Shown here: positions 9,079 through 20,438 of the stretch, piece by piece
Position numbering within the stretch: the first letter of the stretch is position 1
How the letters are laid out: every line of letters starts with the position of its first letter
Source of the DNA: a bacterium
GTDB taxonomy: Bacteria; Pseudomonadota; Alphaproteobacteria; Rhizobiales; Aestuariivirgaceae
Assembly: GCA_022842165.1 (NCBI GenBank)
Contig: JALHQC010000004.1
Coordinates: 62,001 to 126,000 of the forward strand
Direction of reading: 5' to 3'
DNA length: 64,000 nucleotides
Made by a program: the position numbers and the translations under genes
The notes under the pieces: model-generated
What the model saw: only the letters and a program-made list of their open reading frames with translations
Databases searched by the model: none
What the model was told of the DNA's origin: nothing

Positions 9079-10351
9079 CGCCGTCGCGCTTCAATGCGCT
9101 CACCCGAATCGCCGTCACCTGATGCTTGCGCTTCTTCAGGATCTCGAAGCGGAAGCCGTGGAAGCTGAAGGCCTGGCCCACCTCCGGAATCATCCGAGCC
9201 TCGTGGATCACCAGCCCCGCCAGCGTATTGGCCTCTTCGTCGGGCAGGTTCCAGTCGAAGGCGCGGTTCAGGTCGCGGATCGGCACGCTGCCGTCGACGA
9301 GATAGGACCCGTCGGGTTTCGGGCGCACGCCCATGGCCACGGCATCGTGCTCGTCCTTGATGTCGCCGACGATCTCCTCGATGATGTCCTCAAGCGTCAC
9401 CAGTCCCTGCACCTCGCCGTATTCGTCGACGACGATGGCGAAGTGGCTCTTCTTCCTGAGGAACGCATTGAGCTGGTCGGGAATGGCGCGGGTATCGGGC
9501 ACGAACCACGGGGTCGAGAGAATCTCCTCGATGTCGACCTTCGATGCATCGCCATTGTGTTTCTGCAGGGCCGCGAAAAGATTCTTTGCATGCAGCACGC
9601 CGATGATGTTGTCAGGCGTTTCCTTCCACACGGGGATGCGGGTGTGGCCGCTCTTCAGCACCATGGCGACGATGTCCCTGGGGTCATCGCCGCCGTCGAT
9701 CATGGTCATTCTCGTGCGATGGACCATGATGTCGGAGACTTCGAGATCCTGCATCGCCAGGATGCCGCCCAGCATGTCGCGGTCGTTCTTAACGACGGTC
9801 CCTTCCTTGTGGTGAAGGTCGATGGCGCCGCGCAGCTCTTCATGGGCGGAGAGCACGTTCTCGGCATTGCCGATATCGACGCCGAAGACGCGCAGCACCT
9901 TCTTGACGATGTATTCGACCAGCATCACGACGGGGCCGAACACGGCGACCAGCACGCGGATGATGGGGGCGCCGGCCAATGCCACGCGGTCCGGATAGGC
10001 AATGGCATAGGTCTTGGGCAGCACTTCACCGAAGATCAGCACCAGGGCCGTCATGGCGATGGTGGCGACAAAGGCCCCCGAATCGCCAAAGATGCGGACG
10101 AGCGCCACCGTCGCCAGGGCGGAGGCCGAAATATTGACGACGTTGTTTCCGAGAAGCAGTGCGCCGATCAGGCGTTCGCGGGTCGCGGTCAGCGCCAGCG
10201 CCATCGTCGCCCGGGCGCTTCCGCGCCGCTCCAGCTCGGTGAGCCTCGCACGGGAGACGGCAGTGAGGCCCGTTTCAGAGCCGGAAAAAAATGCCGAAAG
10301 AACCAGGAGAAACAGAATTGCGGCGATCGTGAACCCGAGATCGAGACTCAT
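9059..10351 (-). CDS. HlyC/CorC family membrane transporter (CNNM-CBS-CorC)
   Basis: A 430-residue protein with an N-terminal CNNM transmembrane domain of about four helices (residues 5-150, with FFSGSETGLTAVSRARL and FGEVLPKT), two CBS domains (about 200-330) and a C-terminal CorC/HlyC domain. The family is implicated in divalent cation (Mg2+/Co2+) efflux or homeostasis. The start codon overlaps the aroB stop by four bases. The link to aroB and aroK is a common alphaproteobacterial gene order. Confidence 0.93.
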   Translation of the reverse strand: MSLDLGFTIAAILFLLVLSAFFSGSETGLTAVSRARLTELERRGSARATMALALTATRERLIGALLLGNNVVNISASALATVALVRIFGDSGAFVATIAMTALVLIFGEVLPKTYAIAYPDRVALAGAPIIRVLVAVFGPVVMLVEYIVKKVLRVFGVDIGNAENVLSAHEELRGAIDLHHKEGTVVKNDRDMLGGILAMQDLEVSDIMVHRTRMTMIDGGDDPRDIVAMVLKSGHTRIPVWKETPDNIIGVLHAKNLFAALQKHNGDASKVDIEEILSTPWFVPDTRAIPDQLNAFLRKKSHFAIVVDEYGEVQGLVTLEDIIEEIVGDIKDEHDAVAMGVRPKPDGSYLVDGSVPIRDLNRAFDWNLPDEEANTLAGLVIHEARMIPEVGQAFSFHGFRFEILKKRKHQVTAIRVSALKRDGDEASGG

Positions 10352-11484
10352 CGCTGTCGAAGATCCTCCGTAAGAAAGTCAAGCACGTCATGGTCGGCGA
10401 CGTCCTTCGCAATGAAGGCCTCGCCGATGCCTCTGGCGAGAATGAAGGTGAGGCGGCCGCCTTGCGCCTTCTTGTCCTGACGCATGATGTCGAGAAGGGT
10501 CGCGGGCGGGGGAAGTTCCCCCGGAATCTGCGCGGCATGAACCGGCAGGCCAACGCTCTTCAGGTGCTTTGCCACTCGGTCCGCGGTGCCAGGTGCGCAA
10601 AGCCTCTGGCGCTCGGAAAAGCGGAAGGCCTGCACCATGCCGATCGCCACGCCCTCGCCATGCAGCAGGCGGCTGGAATAACCGGTGGCCGATTCAAGCG
10701 CGTGGCCGAAGGTGTGGCCAAGATTGAGCAGCGCGCGAACTCCGGTTTCGGTTTCATCCTCGGCGACGATGCGGGCCTTGGCCTCGCAGGATTTCCGGAT
10801 GGCATGGATGCGCGCCTGGCTGTCGCCACGCATGATGGCGGGGGCCGCACCTTCCAGCCATTCGAAGAAGCCGGCGTCTCCCAGCAGCCCATATTTTGCG
10901 ACCTCGGCATAGCCCGAGGCCAGTTCGCGCTTCGGCAGCGTGTTGAGGAGGGCGATGTCGGTGATGACGGCCAGCGGCTGGTGGAAGGCGCCGATCAGGT
11001 TCTTGCCATGGGCGGAATTGATGCCGGTCTTGCCGCCGACGGAAGAATCAACCTGCGACAGAAGTGTGGTCGGGATCTGGATGAAATCGACGCCGCGCCT
11101 GAGGATCGCCGCCGCGAAGCCCGCAAGGTCGCCGATGACGCCGCCGCCGAAGGCGATGATGCGGTCGCGCCGTTCGATCCCTGCCGCCAGCAGCCGGTCG
11201 CAGAGATCGGCCAGATGATGAAAGCTTTTCGTGCCCTCGCCCGGCGGCATGACGATGGCGGTGGAGCGGATGCCATGCGCTGCCAGCGCGCGCTCGAGCG
11301 TTGCAAGATGTGCCGCGGCCACGTTCGCATCCGTCACGATCGCGGTCATCGGCCGCTTGAGGAACGGCGCCACGATCTCGCCCGCCCGGGCCAGCAGGCC
11401 TTCGCCGATGGCGATGTCGTAACTGCGGTCACCCAGCGCAACAGGTACGGTCTCGCGCCGTTCGGAGGTTTCGGTGTCAGCCAT
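10348..11484 (-). CDS. aroB: 3-dehydroquinate synthase
   Basis: A 378-residue enzyme converting DAHP to 3-dehydroquinate, the second step of the shikimate pathway. Typical segments are FGGGVIGDLAGFAAA (NAD binding), PTTLLSQVDSSVGGKTGIN and the metal ligands in LNLGHTFGHALE and LLHGEGVAIGM. The chosen ATG at 11484 overlaps the aroK stop by eight bases (ATGGCTGA). A start at 11505 would overlap aroK by 29 bases. The preceding gene aroK acts later in the same pathway. Confidence 0.96.
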   Translation of the reverse strand: MADTETSERRETVPVALGDRSYDIAIGEGLLARAGEIVAPFLKRPMTAIVTDANVAAAHLATLERALAAHGIRSTAIVMPPGEGTKSFHHLADLCDRLLAAGIERRDRIIAFGGGVIGDLAGFAAAILRRGVDFIQIPTTLLSQVDSSVGGKTGINSAHGKNLIGAFHQPLAVITDIALLNTLPKRELASGYAEVAKYGLLGDAGFFEWLEGAAPAIMRGDSQARIHAIRKSCEAKARIVAEDETETGVRALLNLGHTFGHALESATGYSSRLLHGEGVAIGMVQAFRFSERQRLCAPGTADRVAKHLKSVGLPVHAAQIPGELPPPATLLDIMRQDKKAQGGRLTFILARGIGEAFIAKDVADHDVLDFLTEDLRQR

Positions 11485-12064
11485 CTTTGAGTTGGTCCCA
11501 GCCATTCCAGTGCGCCAGCGCGCGGATCACGTCATTCACCATCTGGCCATGCTGCACGTCGCGGCTTTCGACGGTGATGTCCGCCAGTCCATAGACGGGA
11601 TAGCGCTTGTCGATAAGGGCCTTCATCACGGCTTCGGGATCCTCGGTCTTGAGCAGCGGCCGGTCCTGGCGTTTCAGCACGCGCTTCATCAGCAATGGCA
11701 GCGAGGCCTTGAGCCAGATCGAGATGCCATGACCCTGGATGCGGGCGCGAGTCTCGTCGTTCATGAAGGCGCCGCCGCCAGTCGCCAGAACCTGCGCGCC
11801 ATTGCCGATCAGGCGCTGGATGACGCGGCGCTCGCCCTCGCGGAAATAGGGCTCGCCATGATCGGCGAAGATCTCGGCGATCGACTTTCCGGCCGCGGCC
11901 TCGATCTCATGGTCGGCATCGACGAAGGGAATGCCCAGCTTCTCGGCAAGCCGCCTGCCGACGCTGGTCTTTCCAGCCCCCATCAGCCCCACGAGAACGA
12001 TGGGATGCGTGCCCAATCGTTGCCGTACGGCTTCGGCCTCCTTTGCGATAGAACGGCGCGCCAT
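11477..12064 (-). CDS. aroK: Shikimate kinase
   Basis: A 195-residue P-loop kinase that phosphorylates shikimate at the 3-hydroxyl. Walker A is GLMGAGKTSVG, the shikimate-binding DADHEIE follows, then the FREGERRVI segment and the ATGGGAF glycine motif. The LID arginine is in RQDRPLL. It has about 20 extra N-terminal residues relative to E. coli AroK, as usual in alphaproteobacteria. It is first in a leftward run aroK-aroB-HlyC/CorC-oxidoreductase, with all junctions overlapping. Confidence 0.96.
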   Translation of the reverse strand: MARRSIAKEAEAVRQRLGTHPIVLVGLMGAGKTSVGRRLAEKLGIPFVDADHEIEAAAGKSIAEIFADHGEPYFREGERRVIQRLIGNGAQVLATGGGAFMNDETRARIQGHGISIWLKASLPLLMKRVLKRQDRPLLKTEDPEAVMKALIDKRYPVYGLADITVESRDVQHGQMVNDVIRALAHWNGWDQLKDG

Positions 12065-12171
12065 CGATCAATCCCGAACTTGACGCTGCTTGTATCGCGG
12101 GAAGTGGCATCACCGCAAAGGCTTTCCGAAGCAGCACTTACCCGCTAGAACGATGATTCAACGGTGGTGGA

Positions 12172-12315
12172 ATGCCGGATACACTCAAGTTCATACTGGT
12201 CATCCTGTTCGTGGGAGGTGCGGTTTACGGCGGCGCCTGGGCGCTGGCGCATTTTCCGCCCGAGCAGACCGAAATCGTGAAGCCGCTGTCCAGTGAAAAG
12301 CTCCGCCAGAAGTGA
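12172..12315 (+). CDS. Small conserved membrane protein upstream of xerD
   Basis: A 47-residue frame, too short for most gene finders. It starts at ATG 12172 (MPDTLKFILVILFVGGAVYG) and ends in ...SSEKLRQK. One transmembrane helix covers residues about 6-27, and the tail FPPEQTEIVKPLSSEK should lie outside the cytoplasm. Its last 23 bases overlap the GTG start of xerD, and codon use matches the neighbours. Small proteins of this shape (helix, AHFPPE.., VKPL) stand in the same place before xerD in other rhizobia as I remember them. The function is unknown. Confidence 0.7.
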   Translation: MPDTLKFILVILFVGGAVYGGAWALAHFPPEQTEIVKPLSSEKLRQK

Positions 12316-13255
12316 AGGGGCGCCGGCCTCCCGCAACGCGAGGCTTGTGGAGCGCTTTCTCGAAATGATGGCGGCAGAGCGCGGGGCTTCCGCCAACACG
12401 CTTGCCGCCTACCGCCGCGACCTCGAGGCCTATGGCCTGCATGTGGCGGCCCAAAGCCGCGACCTCAAGTCGGCGGGGCCCGAGGATATCCGCAGCCATC
12501 TCGCCAGTCTCGAGGCGTCCGGCATGGCGCGGAGTTCGGCGGCGCGGAAGCTGTCAGCCATCCGCCAGTTGCATCGCTTCCTCCATGGCGACGGGCTTTC
12601 AGGCGACAATCCGGCAACCGCAATCGAATCCCCGCGCGCCGGCCGGCCGCTGCCCAAGGTCATTTCCGAAGCGGAGGTGGCGGCGCTCATCGCCACCGCC
12701 AAGGCTCGCGTCCCAAAGGCCAAGGGCAAGGCGCTGGTGAAGGCGTGGCGGCTCCTGTGCCTTCTTGAGCTTCTCTATGCCACGGGCCTGCGCGTGTCCG
12801 AACTCGTCGGCCTGACGGTGCGGGCGGCAACGGCGGAGCGCGATTTCATCCTGGTGAAGGGCAAGGGCGGGCGCGAACGGCTGGTGCCGGTTTCCGGCGA
12901 AGCGCGCGGCGCTCTTTCAGACTATCTGAAGGTGCTGACAGCTGGCGATGGCGGCGGCTCCAATTGGCTGTTTCCATCGTCGGGTGCCGCAGGCCACCTG
13001 ACGCGCCAGCATTTCGCGCTGGAACTCAAGGCGCTGGGCCGCGAGGCCGGCCTTGATGCCGCCAGACTCTCGCCCCACGTGCTGCGCCACGGTTTTGCCA
13101 GCCATCTGCTTGCCGGGGGGGCGGATCTGAGGGCGGTGCAGCAGATGCTGGGGCATGCGGATATCTCGACGACCCAGATCTATACCCACATCCAGTCCGA
13201 CCGCCTGCGCGACGTGGTGGAGGCCCACCATCCGCTCTCTTCCAAGAAAAGTTGA
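12293..13255 (+). CDS. xerD: Tyrosine recombinase XerD
   Basis: A 320-residue site-specific recombinase that resolves chromosome dimers at dif with XerC and FtsK. The N-terminal SAM-like core-binding domain covers residues about 15-105. The catalytic residues are visible: R in ATGLRVSEL, K in VKGKGGRERLVP, the H..R pair in LSPHVLRHGF, H in LGHADISTT and the nucleophile Y in QIYTHIQ. It starts at GTG 12293 inside the preceding small gene. The position between the aroK group and accA is typical for xerD of this order. Confidence 0.94.
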   Translation: MKSSARSEGAPASRNARLVERFLEMMAAERGASANTLAAYRRDLEAYGLHVAAQSRDLKSAGPEDIRSHLASLEASGMARSSAARKLSAIRQLHRFLHGDGLSGDNPATAIESPRAGRPLPKVISEAEVAALIATAKARVPKAKGKALVKAWRLLCLLELLYATGLRVSELVGLTVRAATAERDFILVKGKGGRERLVPVSGEARGALSDYLKVLTAGDGGGSNWLFPSSGAAGHLTRQHFALELKALGREAGLDAARLSPHVLRHGFASHLLAGGADLRAVQQMLGHADISTTQIYTHIQSDRLRDVVEAHHPLSSKKS

Positions 13256-13310
13256 CTTCCGAAGCGTGGACAGCCAGTTTCCGCCCGATCAAAAAGACAC
13301 TTGAGGCCAG

Positions 13311-14264
13311 ATGCCCACATATCTCGACTTTGAAGCCCCGGTTGCCGATCTCGAAGGCAAGATCGCGGAATTGCGCACGCTTGCATCCGGCGACAAGGCG
13401 GTGTCGATTGCCGAAGAGGTGAAGTCGCTGGAAAAGAAGGCCGCGAAGAGCCTGTCCGACCTCTATCTCAATCTCGATCCGTGGCAGAAGGCACAGGTTG
13501 CGCGCCACCCCGAGCGGCCGCATGCGGTCGACTATATCAGCGCGCTCGTCACCGAATTCACTCCGATGGCGGGTGACCGGAAATTTGCCGAGGATTTCGC
13601 TGTCGTCGGCGGGCTTGGACGCTTCGAGGGCAGCCCCGTCATGGTCATCGGCCAGGAAAAGGGCAACGACACGACGTCGCGCCTCAAGCGCAATTTCGGC
13701 ATGGCGCGGCCCGAAGGCTACCGCAAGGCGGTGCGGCTCATGGAAATGGCGGACCGCTTTGGCCTTCCGGTCATCACCTTCGTCGACACGGCCGGCGCCT
13801 ATCCGGGCATCGATGCCGAAGAGCGCGGCCAGGCGGAAGCGATCGCCCGGTCAACCGATTGCTGCCTGGGGCTCGGCGTTCCCACCGTATCGGTCATCAT
13901 CGGCGAGGGCGGCTCGGGCGGCGCCATCGCCATTGCGACTGCAAACGTCGTTCTGATGCTGGAGCATTCGATCTACAGCGTCATTTCGCCCGAAGGGGCG
14001 GCTTCGATCCTGTGGCGGGATGCGGCGCGTGCCAAGGATGCAGCGGCGGCCATGAAGATCACCGCGCAGGACCTCAAGCGGCTCGGCGTCATCGACGAGA
14101 TCATCCCCGAGCCCAAGGGCGGCGCGCACCGCGGCCGGGAAGATGCGATCCAGGCCACCGGCGATGCGATCGCCCGCGCCTTCAAGGCCTTCGAGGGGGT
14201 TTCGGGAGACGTGCTGCGCACCCAGCGGCGCGAGAAGTTCCTGGCGATCGGCCGAGGGTTGTAG
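13311..14264 (+). CDS. accA: Acetyl-CoA carboxylase carboxyltransferase subunit alpha
   Basis: A 317-residue subunit of the carboxyltransferase that makes malonyl-CoA for fatty acid synthesis, working with AccD and biotinylated AccB. It begins with the coiled N-terminal helix pair ([18 protein letters not shown]). Typical blocks are [40 protein letters not shown] and [11 protein letters not shown]. It lies 55 bases after xerD in the same direction. Confidence 0.97.
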   Translation: MPTYLDFEAPVADLEGKIAELRTLASGDKAVSIAEEVKSLEKKAAKSLSDLYLNLDPWQKAQVARHPERPHAVDYISALVTEFTPMAGDRKFAEDFAVVGGLGRFEGSPVMVIGQEKGNDTTSRLKRNFGMARPEGYRKAVRLMEMADRFGLPVITFVDTAGAYPGIDAEERGQAEAIARSTDCCLGLGVPTVSVIIGEGGSGGAIAIATANVVLMLEHSIYSVISPEGAASILWRDAARAKDAAAAMKITAQDLKRLGVIDEIIPEPKGGAHRGREDAIQATGDAIARAFKAFEGVSGDVLRTQRREKFLAIGRGL

Positions 14265-14274
14265 TGCCTGCCCG

Positions 14275-14478
14275 TCAGCTGCCGTTGACGATGGCGAAAT
14301 AGCCCTCGACGCGGGTATAGAGCGAGGCGATGCCCGAGGACGTGTCGCTGAGCACCGGCAGCAGCGCGACACCGAGAATGGAGGCAATCAGCGCATACTC
14401 GATGGCAGTCGCGCCGGTATCGTCAGCGGCGAAGACCTTGATAGAATTGATGATCGTGTTCACCGGATTACGCTCCAT
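14275..14478 (-). CDS. Flp/Fap-type IVb pilin subunit
   Basis: A 67-residue pilin from ATG 14478 (MERNPVNTIINSIKVFAADD). The Flp core GATAIEYALIASILGVALL contains the prepilin peptidase glycine and the conserved EY pair, followed by one hydrophobic helix. Mature Flp pilins form thin Tad (tight adherence) fibres. A second pilin gene lies about 100 bases upstream in the same direction, but no cpa/tad assembly genes are in the window. The frame could start ten residues earlier at 14508, but the chosen start gives a normal prepilin leader. Confidence 0.85.
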   Translation of the reverse strand: MERNPVNTIINSIKVFAADDTGATAIEYALIASILGVALLPVLSDTSSGIASLYTRVEGYFAIVNGS

Positions 14479-14580
14479 CGCGCCGGCCTCACATGGGCGG
14501 GCAGGCATGAAACTAAGCCGTGGACGTTGCGCGGTGATGAATCGAACCGCTAGGATTTTAGCGATTCCGGAAATATTGGC

Positions 14581-14766
14581 TCAGGAGCCGCCGAAATAGT
14601 CGCTGATCGTCGAGAACTTGACGCCGATTCCGGATGCCACGTAGAGAAAGCTCGGGATCAGCGCCAGGAACATGGCTGCCGCCATGACCACATATTCGAC
14701 GGCCACAGTACCGCTTTCACACTTGAAAAACCGTACGGTTTTCTGTCTTGCCAAATTGTAATTCAT
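14581..14766 (-). CDS. Flp-type pilin-like protein
   Basis: A 61-residue protein, MNYNLARQKTVRFFKCESG followed by TVAVEYVVMAAAMFLALIP. The G(T)VAVEY motif and the hydrophobic helix match class IVb prepilins, while the sequence differs clearly from the second pilin downstream. It may be a minor pilin or a divergent duplicate. A cysteine precedes the processing site. The two pilin genes probably form one leftward unit, transcribed from the spacer before the multicopper oxidase gene. Confidence 0.8.
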   Translation of the reverse strand: MNYNLARQKTVRFFKCESGTVAVEYVVMAAAMFLALIPSFLYVASGIGVKFSTISDYFGGS

Positions 14767-14862
14767 TGCACCCTGCGTGTGTTCTGGTCTGGCGCAATCA
14801 CAAGTAGGCGGCGCCCCCTAATATTTCGCTAACGCCGTGCCGTGCGTTCGCCTCAATTTGTT

Positions 14863-14882
14863 CCTTTAGGACTTGCTAAAGG
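14863..14882. promoter_or_regulatory. Inverted repeat upstream of the multicopper oxidase gene
   Basis: CCTTTAG and CTAAAGG are perfect inverted arms separated by six bases, 37 bases before the oxidase ATG and about 97 bases upstream of the divergent pilin gene. No T-run follows, so a terminator is unlikely. It may be an operator. It does not match a copper-regulator (CueR) consensus that I can recall. Confidence 0.35.
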
Positions 14883-14918
14883 TTAAGCCGCACAGCGCAT
14901 GGATATGGAGCGTTCCGG

Positions 14919-16355
14919 ATGAAGACGAGCCGCAGGGGATTTGTTGCCGGACTGGGCGGAGCCGCCATGCTGCCGGCCTTCGGCGCAAGGCTCCGCGCCG
15001 AACAGCCGCTCCGCGTGCTGACAGTGTCGAAGCGGACGATCGAGGTCAAGGGCAAGGCCGCCAGCGTCTTCGGTCTCACCGGCGCCGACGGCAGGCCGGG
15101 CCTCGAACTGATGCTGAACGAGCGCTTCCGCACGCGGCTTGTCAACGAGTCGGATGTGGACACGCTCATCCACTGGCACGGACTGACTCCACCCAATGCC
15201 CAGGATGGCGTGCCGATGCTGAGCCAGGACCCGCTGAAGCCGGGACAATCGCATGATTACGACTTCGCCAACACGCGCTCGGGCACGCACTGGATGCATT
15301 CGCATGTCGGGCTGCAGGAGCAGCAGCTTCTGGCGGCGCCGCTGATCGTCAGGGAAACGGCGGAACCCCTGTTCGACGAGCAGGAACATGTGGTGCTGCT
15401 GCATGACTTCACCTTCCGCGATCCCTTGGAGATTCTCGCCGAACTCACGAGTGGCGGCGGCGCCCATGCCGGACATGCCATGGATCACTCGGCGATGAAC
15501 CACGGCGAGGCCGGCATGGACCAGATGGCGGGCATGGCGGGGGCCATGCTGAACGACGTCGTCTATGATGCCTATCTCGCCAATGACCGGACGCTCGATG
15601 ATCCCGAAGTGGTAAAAGTGGAAAAGGGCGGGCAGGTGCGGCTCCGCATCATCAATGGCGCGGCGGCCAGCAACATGTGGATCGATCTTGGCCAGATCGA
15701 GGGCGAACTGATCGCCGTCGACGGCAATGCGATCTATCCGGTGAAGGGGTCGATATTCCCGCTCGCCATTGCCCAGCGCGCCGATATCCGGCTGCGGATT
15801 CCAGCCGAGGGCGGGGCTTTCCCCGTGATGTTCAGGCCCGAGGGGATCAATGCCCGCACCGGCATCATCCTGGCGGTAGCCGGAGGACGGGTTGCACGCC
15901 TCGCCTCCGAGGGCGAGGTGCTGCCAGCGCTCGATATGTCACAGGAACTGATCTACCGCGCCGTGGCGCAATTGCCGGACGAGCCCGTCAACCGCACCGA
16001 GATGCTGATGCTGACGGGAGGCGGTGCTGACTATGTCTGGGGCCTCAACGGCAAGTCCTCGATGCATGACACGATCTTCACGGTGAGAGCGGGCGAGCGC
16101 ATTTCAGTGATGATGCACAACATGACGGGCATGGCGCATCCCATGCATCTGCACGGGCATTATTTCAAGGTGACGGCGATCGGCAACACGGCGATCGACG
16201 GCGCCATCCGCGATACCGTGCTGGTGCCGCCGATGCAGACGGTGACGGTGACATTCGATGCCGACAATCCCGGCAACTGGGCCTTCCACTGCCACCACGC
16301 CTATCACATGAACGCCGGCATGATGGGGGTTATCAGCTACACAAGCGCGGCGTGA
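14919..16355 (+). CDS. Tat-exported multicopper oxidase (CopA/PcoA-like)
   Basis: A 478-residue periplasmic oxidase. The N-terminus MKTSRRGFVAGLGG is a twin-arginine signal. Copper ligands lie in HWHG (about residue 85), HWMHSHVGLQ, HPMHLHGHYF and HCHHAYHM near the C-terminus, covering the type 1, 2 and 3 sites. A Met/His-rich loop (GHAMDHSAMNHGEAGMDQM, about residues 187-205) resembles the copper-binding segments of CopA/PcoA. Oxidation of Cu(I) in copper tolerance is the likely role. No other copper-resistance gene adjoins it, apart from a degenerate PCuAC-like gene 30 kb away. Confidence 0.88.
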   Translation: MKTSRRGFVAGLGGAAMLPAFGARLRAEQPLRVLTVSKRTIEVKGKAASVFGLTGADGRPGLELMLNERFRTRLVNESDVDTLIHWHGLTPPNAQDGVPMLSQDPLKPGQSHDYDFANTRSGTHWMHSHVGLQEQQLLAAPLIVRETAEPLFDEQEHVVLLHDFTFRDPLEILAELTSGGGAHAGHAMDHSAMNHGEAGMDQMAGMAGAMLNDVVYDAYLANDRTLDDPEVVKVEKGGQVRLRIINGAAASNMWIDLGQIEGELIAVDGNAIYPVKGSIFPLAIAQRADIRLRIPAEGGAFPVMFRPEGINARTGIILAVAGGRVARLASEGEVLPALDMSQELIYRAVAQLPDEPVNRTEMLMLTGGGADYVWGLNGKSSMHDTIFTVRAGERISVMMHNMTGMAHPMHLHGHYFKVTAIGNTAIDGAIRDTVLVPPMQTVTVTFDADNPGNWAFHCHHAYHMNAGMMGVISYTSAA

Positions 16356-16358
16356 TCC

Positions 16359-19118
<2,760 letters not shown>

Positions 19119-19442
19119 GTGATTCGTTCCTTCAGGGAGGGGCAGGCGCCCCTCTATCGGGGCGCTTTCTAGTCAAGTTGAGGCGTGGGGGCAATCAGCC
19201 ATGGTGGCAAAATCGGCAGATGGGGCCATCTCCGCGCAATTTCAATGTGTTGCATCCGCGCAACAGGCTTTTCAATCTCTGGCCCGCCCCTTGCAAGCAG
19301 TGTGCAACAAGACCAATGTGCGCCGCGAAATGACCGCCAATTGCCCGGTAAACGGGGCTTATTCTTGCCTTCTTTGAGGGTCAAAGAGCAGCGCTGCAAC
19401 ACGGGTCTGGCAGGTCGAAGGGGCTTTGAAACGGTGGATTTT
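19119..19442. other. Divergent intergenic region between secA and the PPIase gene
   Basis: 324 bases. A stable hairpin (GCGCCCC, six-base loop, GGGGCGC) at 19146-19165 lies 28 bases upstream of the secA ATG, so it would be in the secA leader. TTGACT on the minus strand lies just upstream of it. The PPIase frame is open 258 bases upstream through this region, but that stretch lacks a signal peptide and has the wrong composition for that family, so it is treated as non-coding. Confidence 0.5.
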
Positions 19443-20408
19443 ATGTCGTTCTCGCGGACTATTCTGAAGACATCGGTTGCGGCTGCCATATTCGGGCTGG
19501 CAGCCATGCCGCTCGCCGTGGCGCAGGACGCGCCGAAGGAAGACAAGGTCGTCGCCATCGTCAACGGGCACGAGATCAAGGTTTCGGAAGTCCAGATGGC
19601 GACCGACGACATCATCGGGCAGCTCCCGGATCTGCCGCCGAAGCTGCGCTTTCCCTTCGTCGTCGAATACCTGATCGAACGCCACCTTCTGGCGCAATAC
19701 GCTGTCAAGGAAGGCATTGCCGATACCGAGGAATACAAGCGGCGCCTGGCGCTCTACCAGGCCAAGGCGCTGCGCGACGCCTATTTCTTCCAGAAGATCC
19801 GCCCGCAGGTGACGGAAGAGGAAATGAAGGCCGCTTATGACGAGGAAGCTGCGAAACTGCAGCAGACCGAGCGGGTGCGCGCCCGCCACATCCTCGTCGG
19901 CACCCAGCAGGAGGCCAAGGACATTCTTGCCCGGCTGGCGAAGGGCGAGAAGTTCGAGGATCTGGCCAAGCAGTTCAGCCTCGATGGATCGAAGGATTAC
20001 GGCGGCGACCTCGGCTATTTCACGCAGCCGGAAATGGTGCCTGAGTTCTCGAAGGCAACCTTTGCTCTCAAGGTCGGCGAAACCTCGAATCCGGTGAAGA
20101 CCGATTTCGGCTGGCACGTCATCCGCCTCGACGATCGCAAGCAGGGCGCGGCCCAGCCTTATGACCAGGTGAAGTCGGCGATCCGCAACGTGCTGTTGCG
20201 CAAGAAGGTCGGCGAGACGATGGCCTCGATCCGCGGCGCGTCCAAGGTCGAGATCGTCGACGAGGACCTGAAGAAATATGCCGAGGATGCCGCCAAGGCT
20301 GCCAAGGCCTTCCAGGAAAAGCAGCAGAAGACGCTGGAAACCGGCGGAGCCGCCGAAGTCATTCCGGAATCGACCGGCGGCAAGGGCGACCTGCAAATCC
20401 AGCAGTAA
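19443..20408 (+). CDS. Periplasmic parvulin-type peptidyl-prolyl isomerase (PpiC/SurA-like)
   Basis: A 321-residue exported foldase. The signal peptide SFSRTILKTSVAAAIFGLAA ends near AVAQDA. The N-terminal helical chaperone region (about 30-150) is followed by the parvulin domain (about 155-250) with RARHILVGT, FSLDGSKDYGGDLGYF and KTDFGWHVIRLDD. The C-terminal tail is rich in K, A and Q. The ATG at 19443 is chosen because it gives a proper signal sequence and follows GGTGGA. The gene precedes argJ by 30 bases and is divergent from secA, which fits a role in folding secreted proteins. Confidence 0.92.
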   Translation: MSFSRTILKTSVAAAIFGLAAMPLAVAQDAPKEDKVVAIVNGHEIKVSEVQMATDDIIGQLPDLPPKLRFPFVVEYLIERHLLAQYAVKEGIADTEEYKRRLALYQAKALRDAYFFQKIRPQVTEEEMKAAYDEEAAKLQQTERVRARHILVGTQQEAKDILARLAKGEKFEDLAKQFSLDGSKDYGGDLGYFTQPEMVPEFSKATFALKVGETSNPVKTDFGWHVIRLDDRKQGAAQPYDQVKSAIRNVLLRKKVGETMASIRGASKVEIVDEDLKKYAEDAAKAAKAFQEKQQKTLETGGAAEVIPESTGGKGDLQIQQ

Positions 20409-20438
20409 TACGTAACGGACGTCCGAGGGGGGCTGTTC

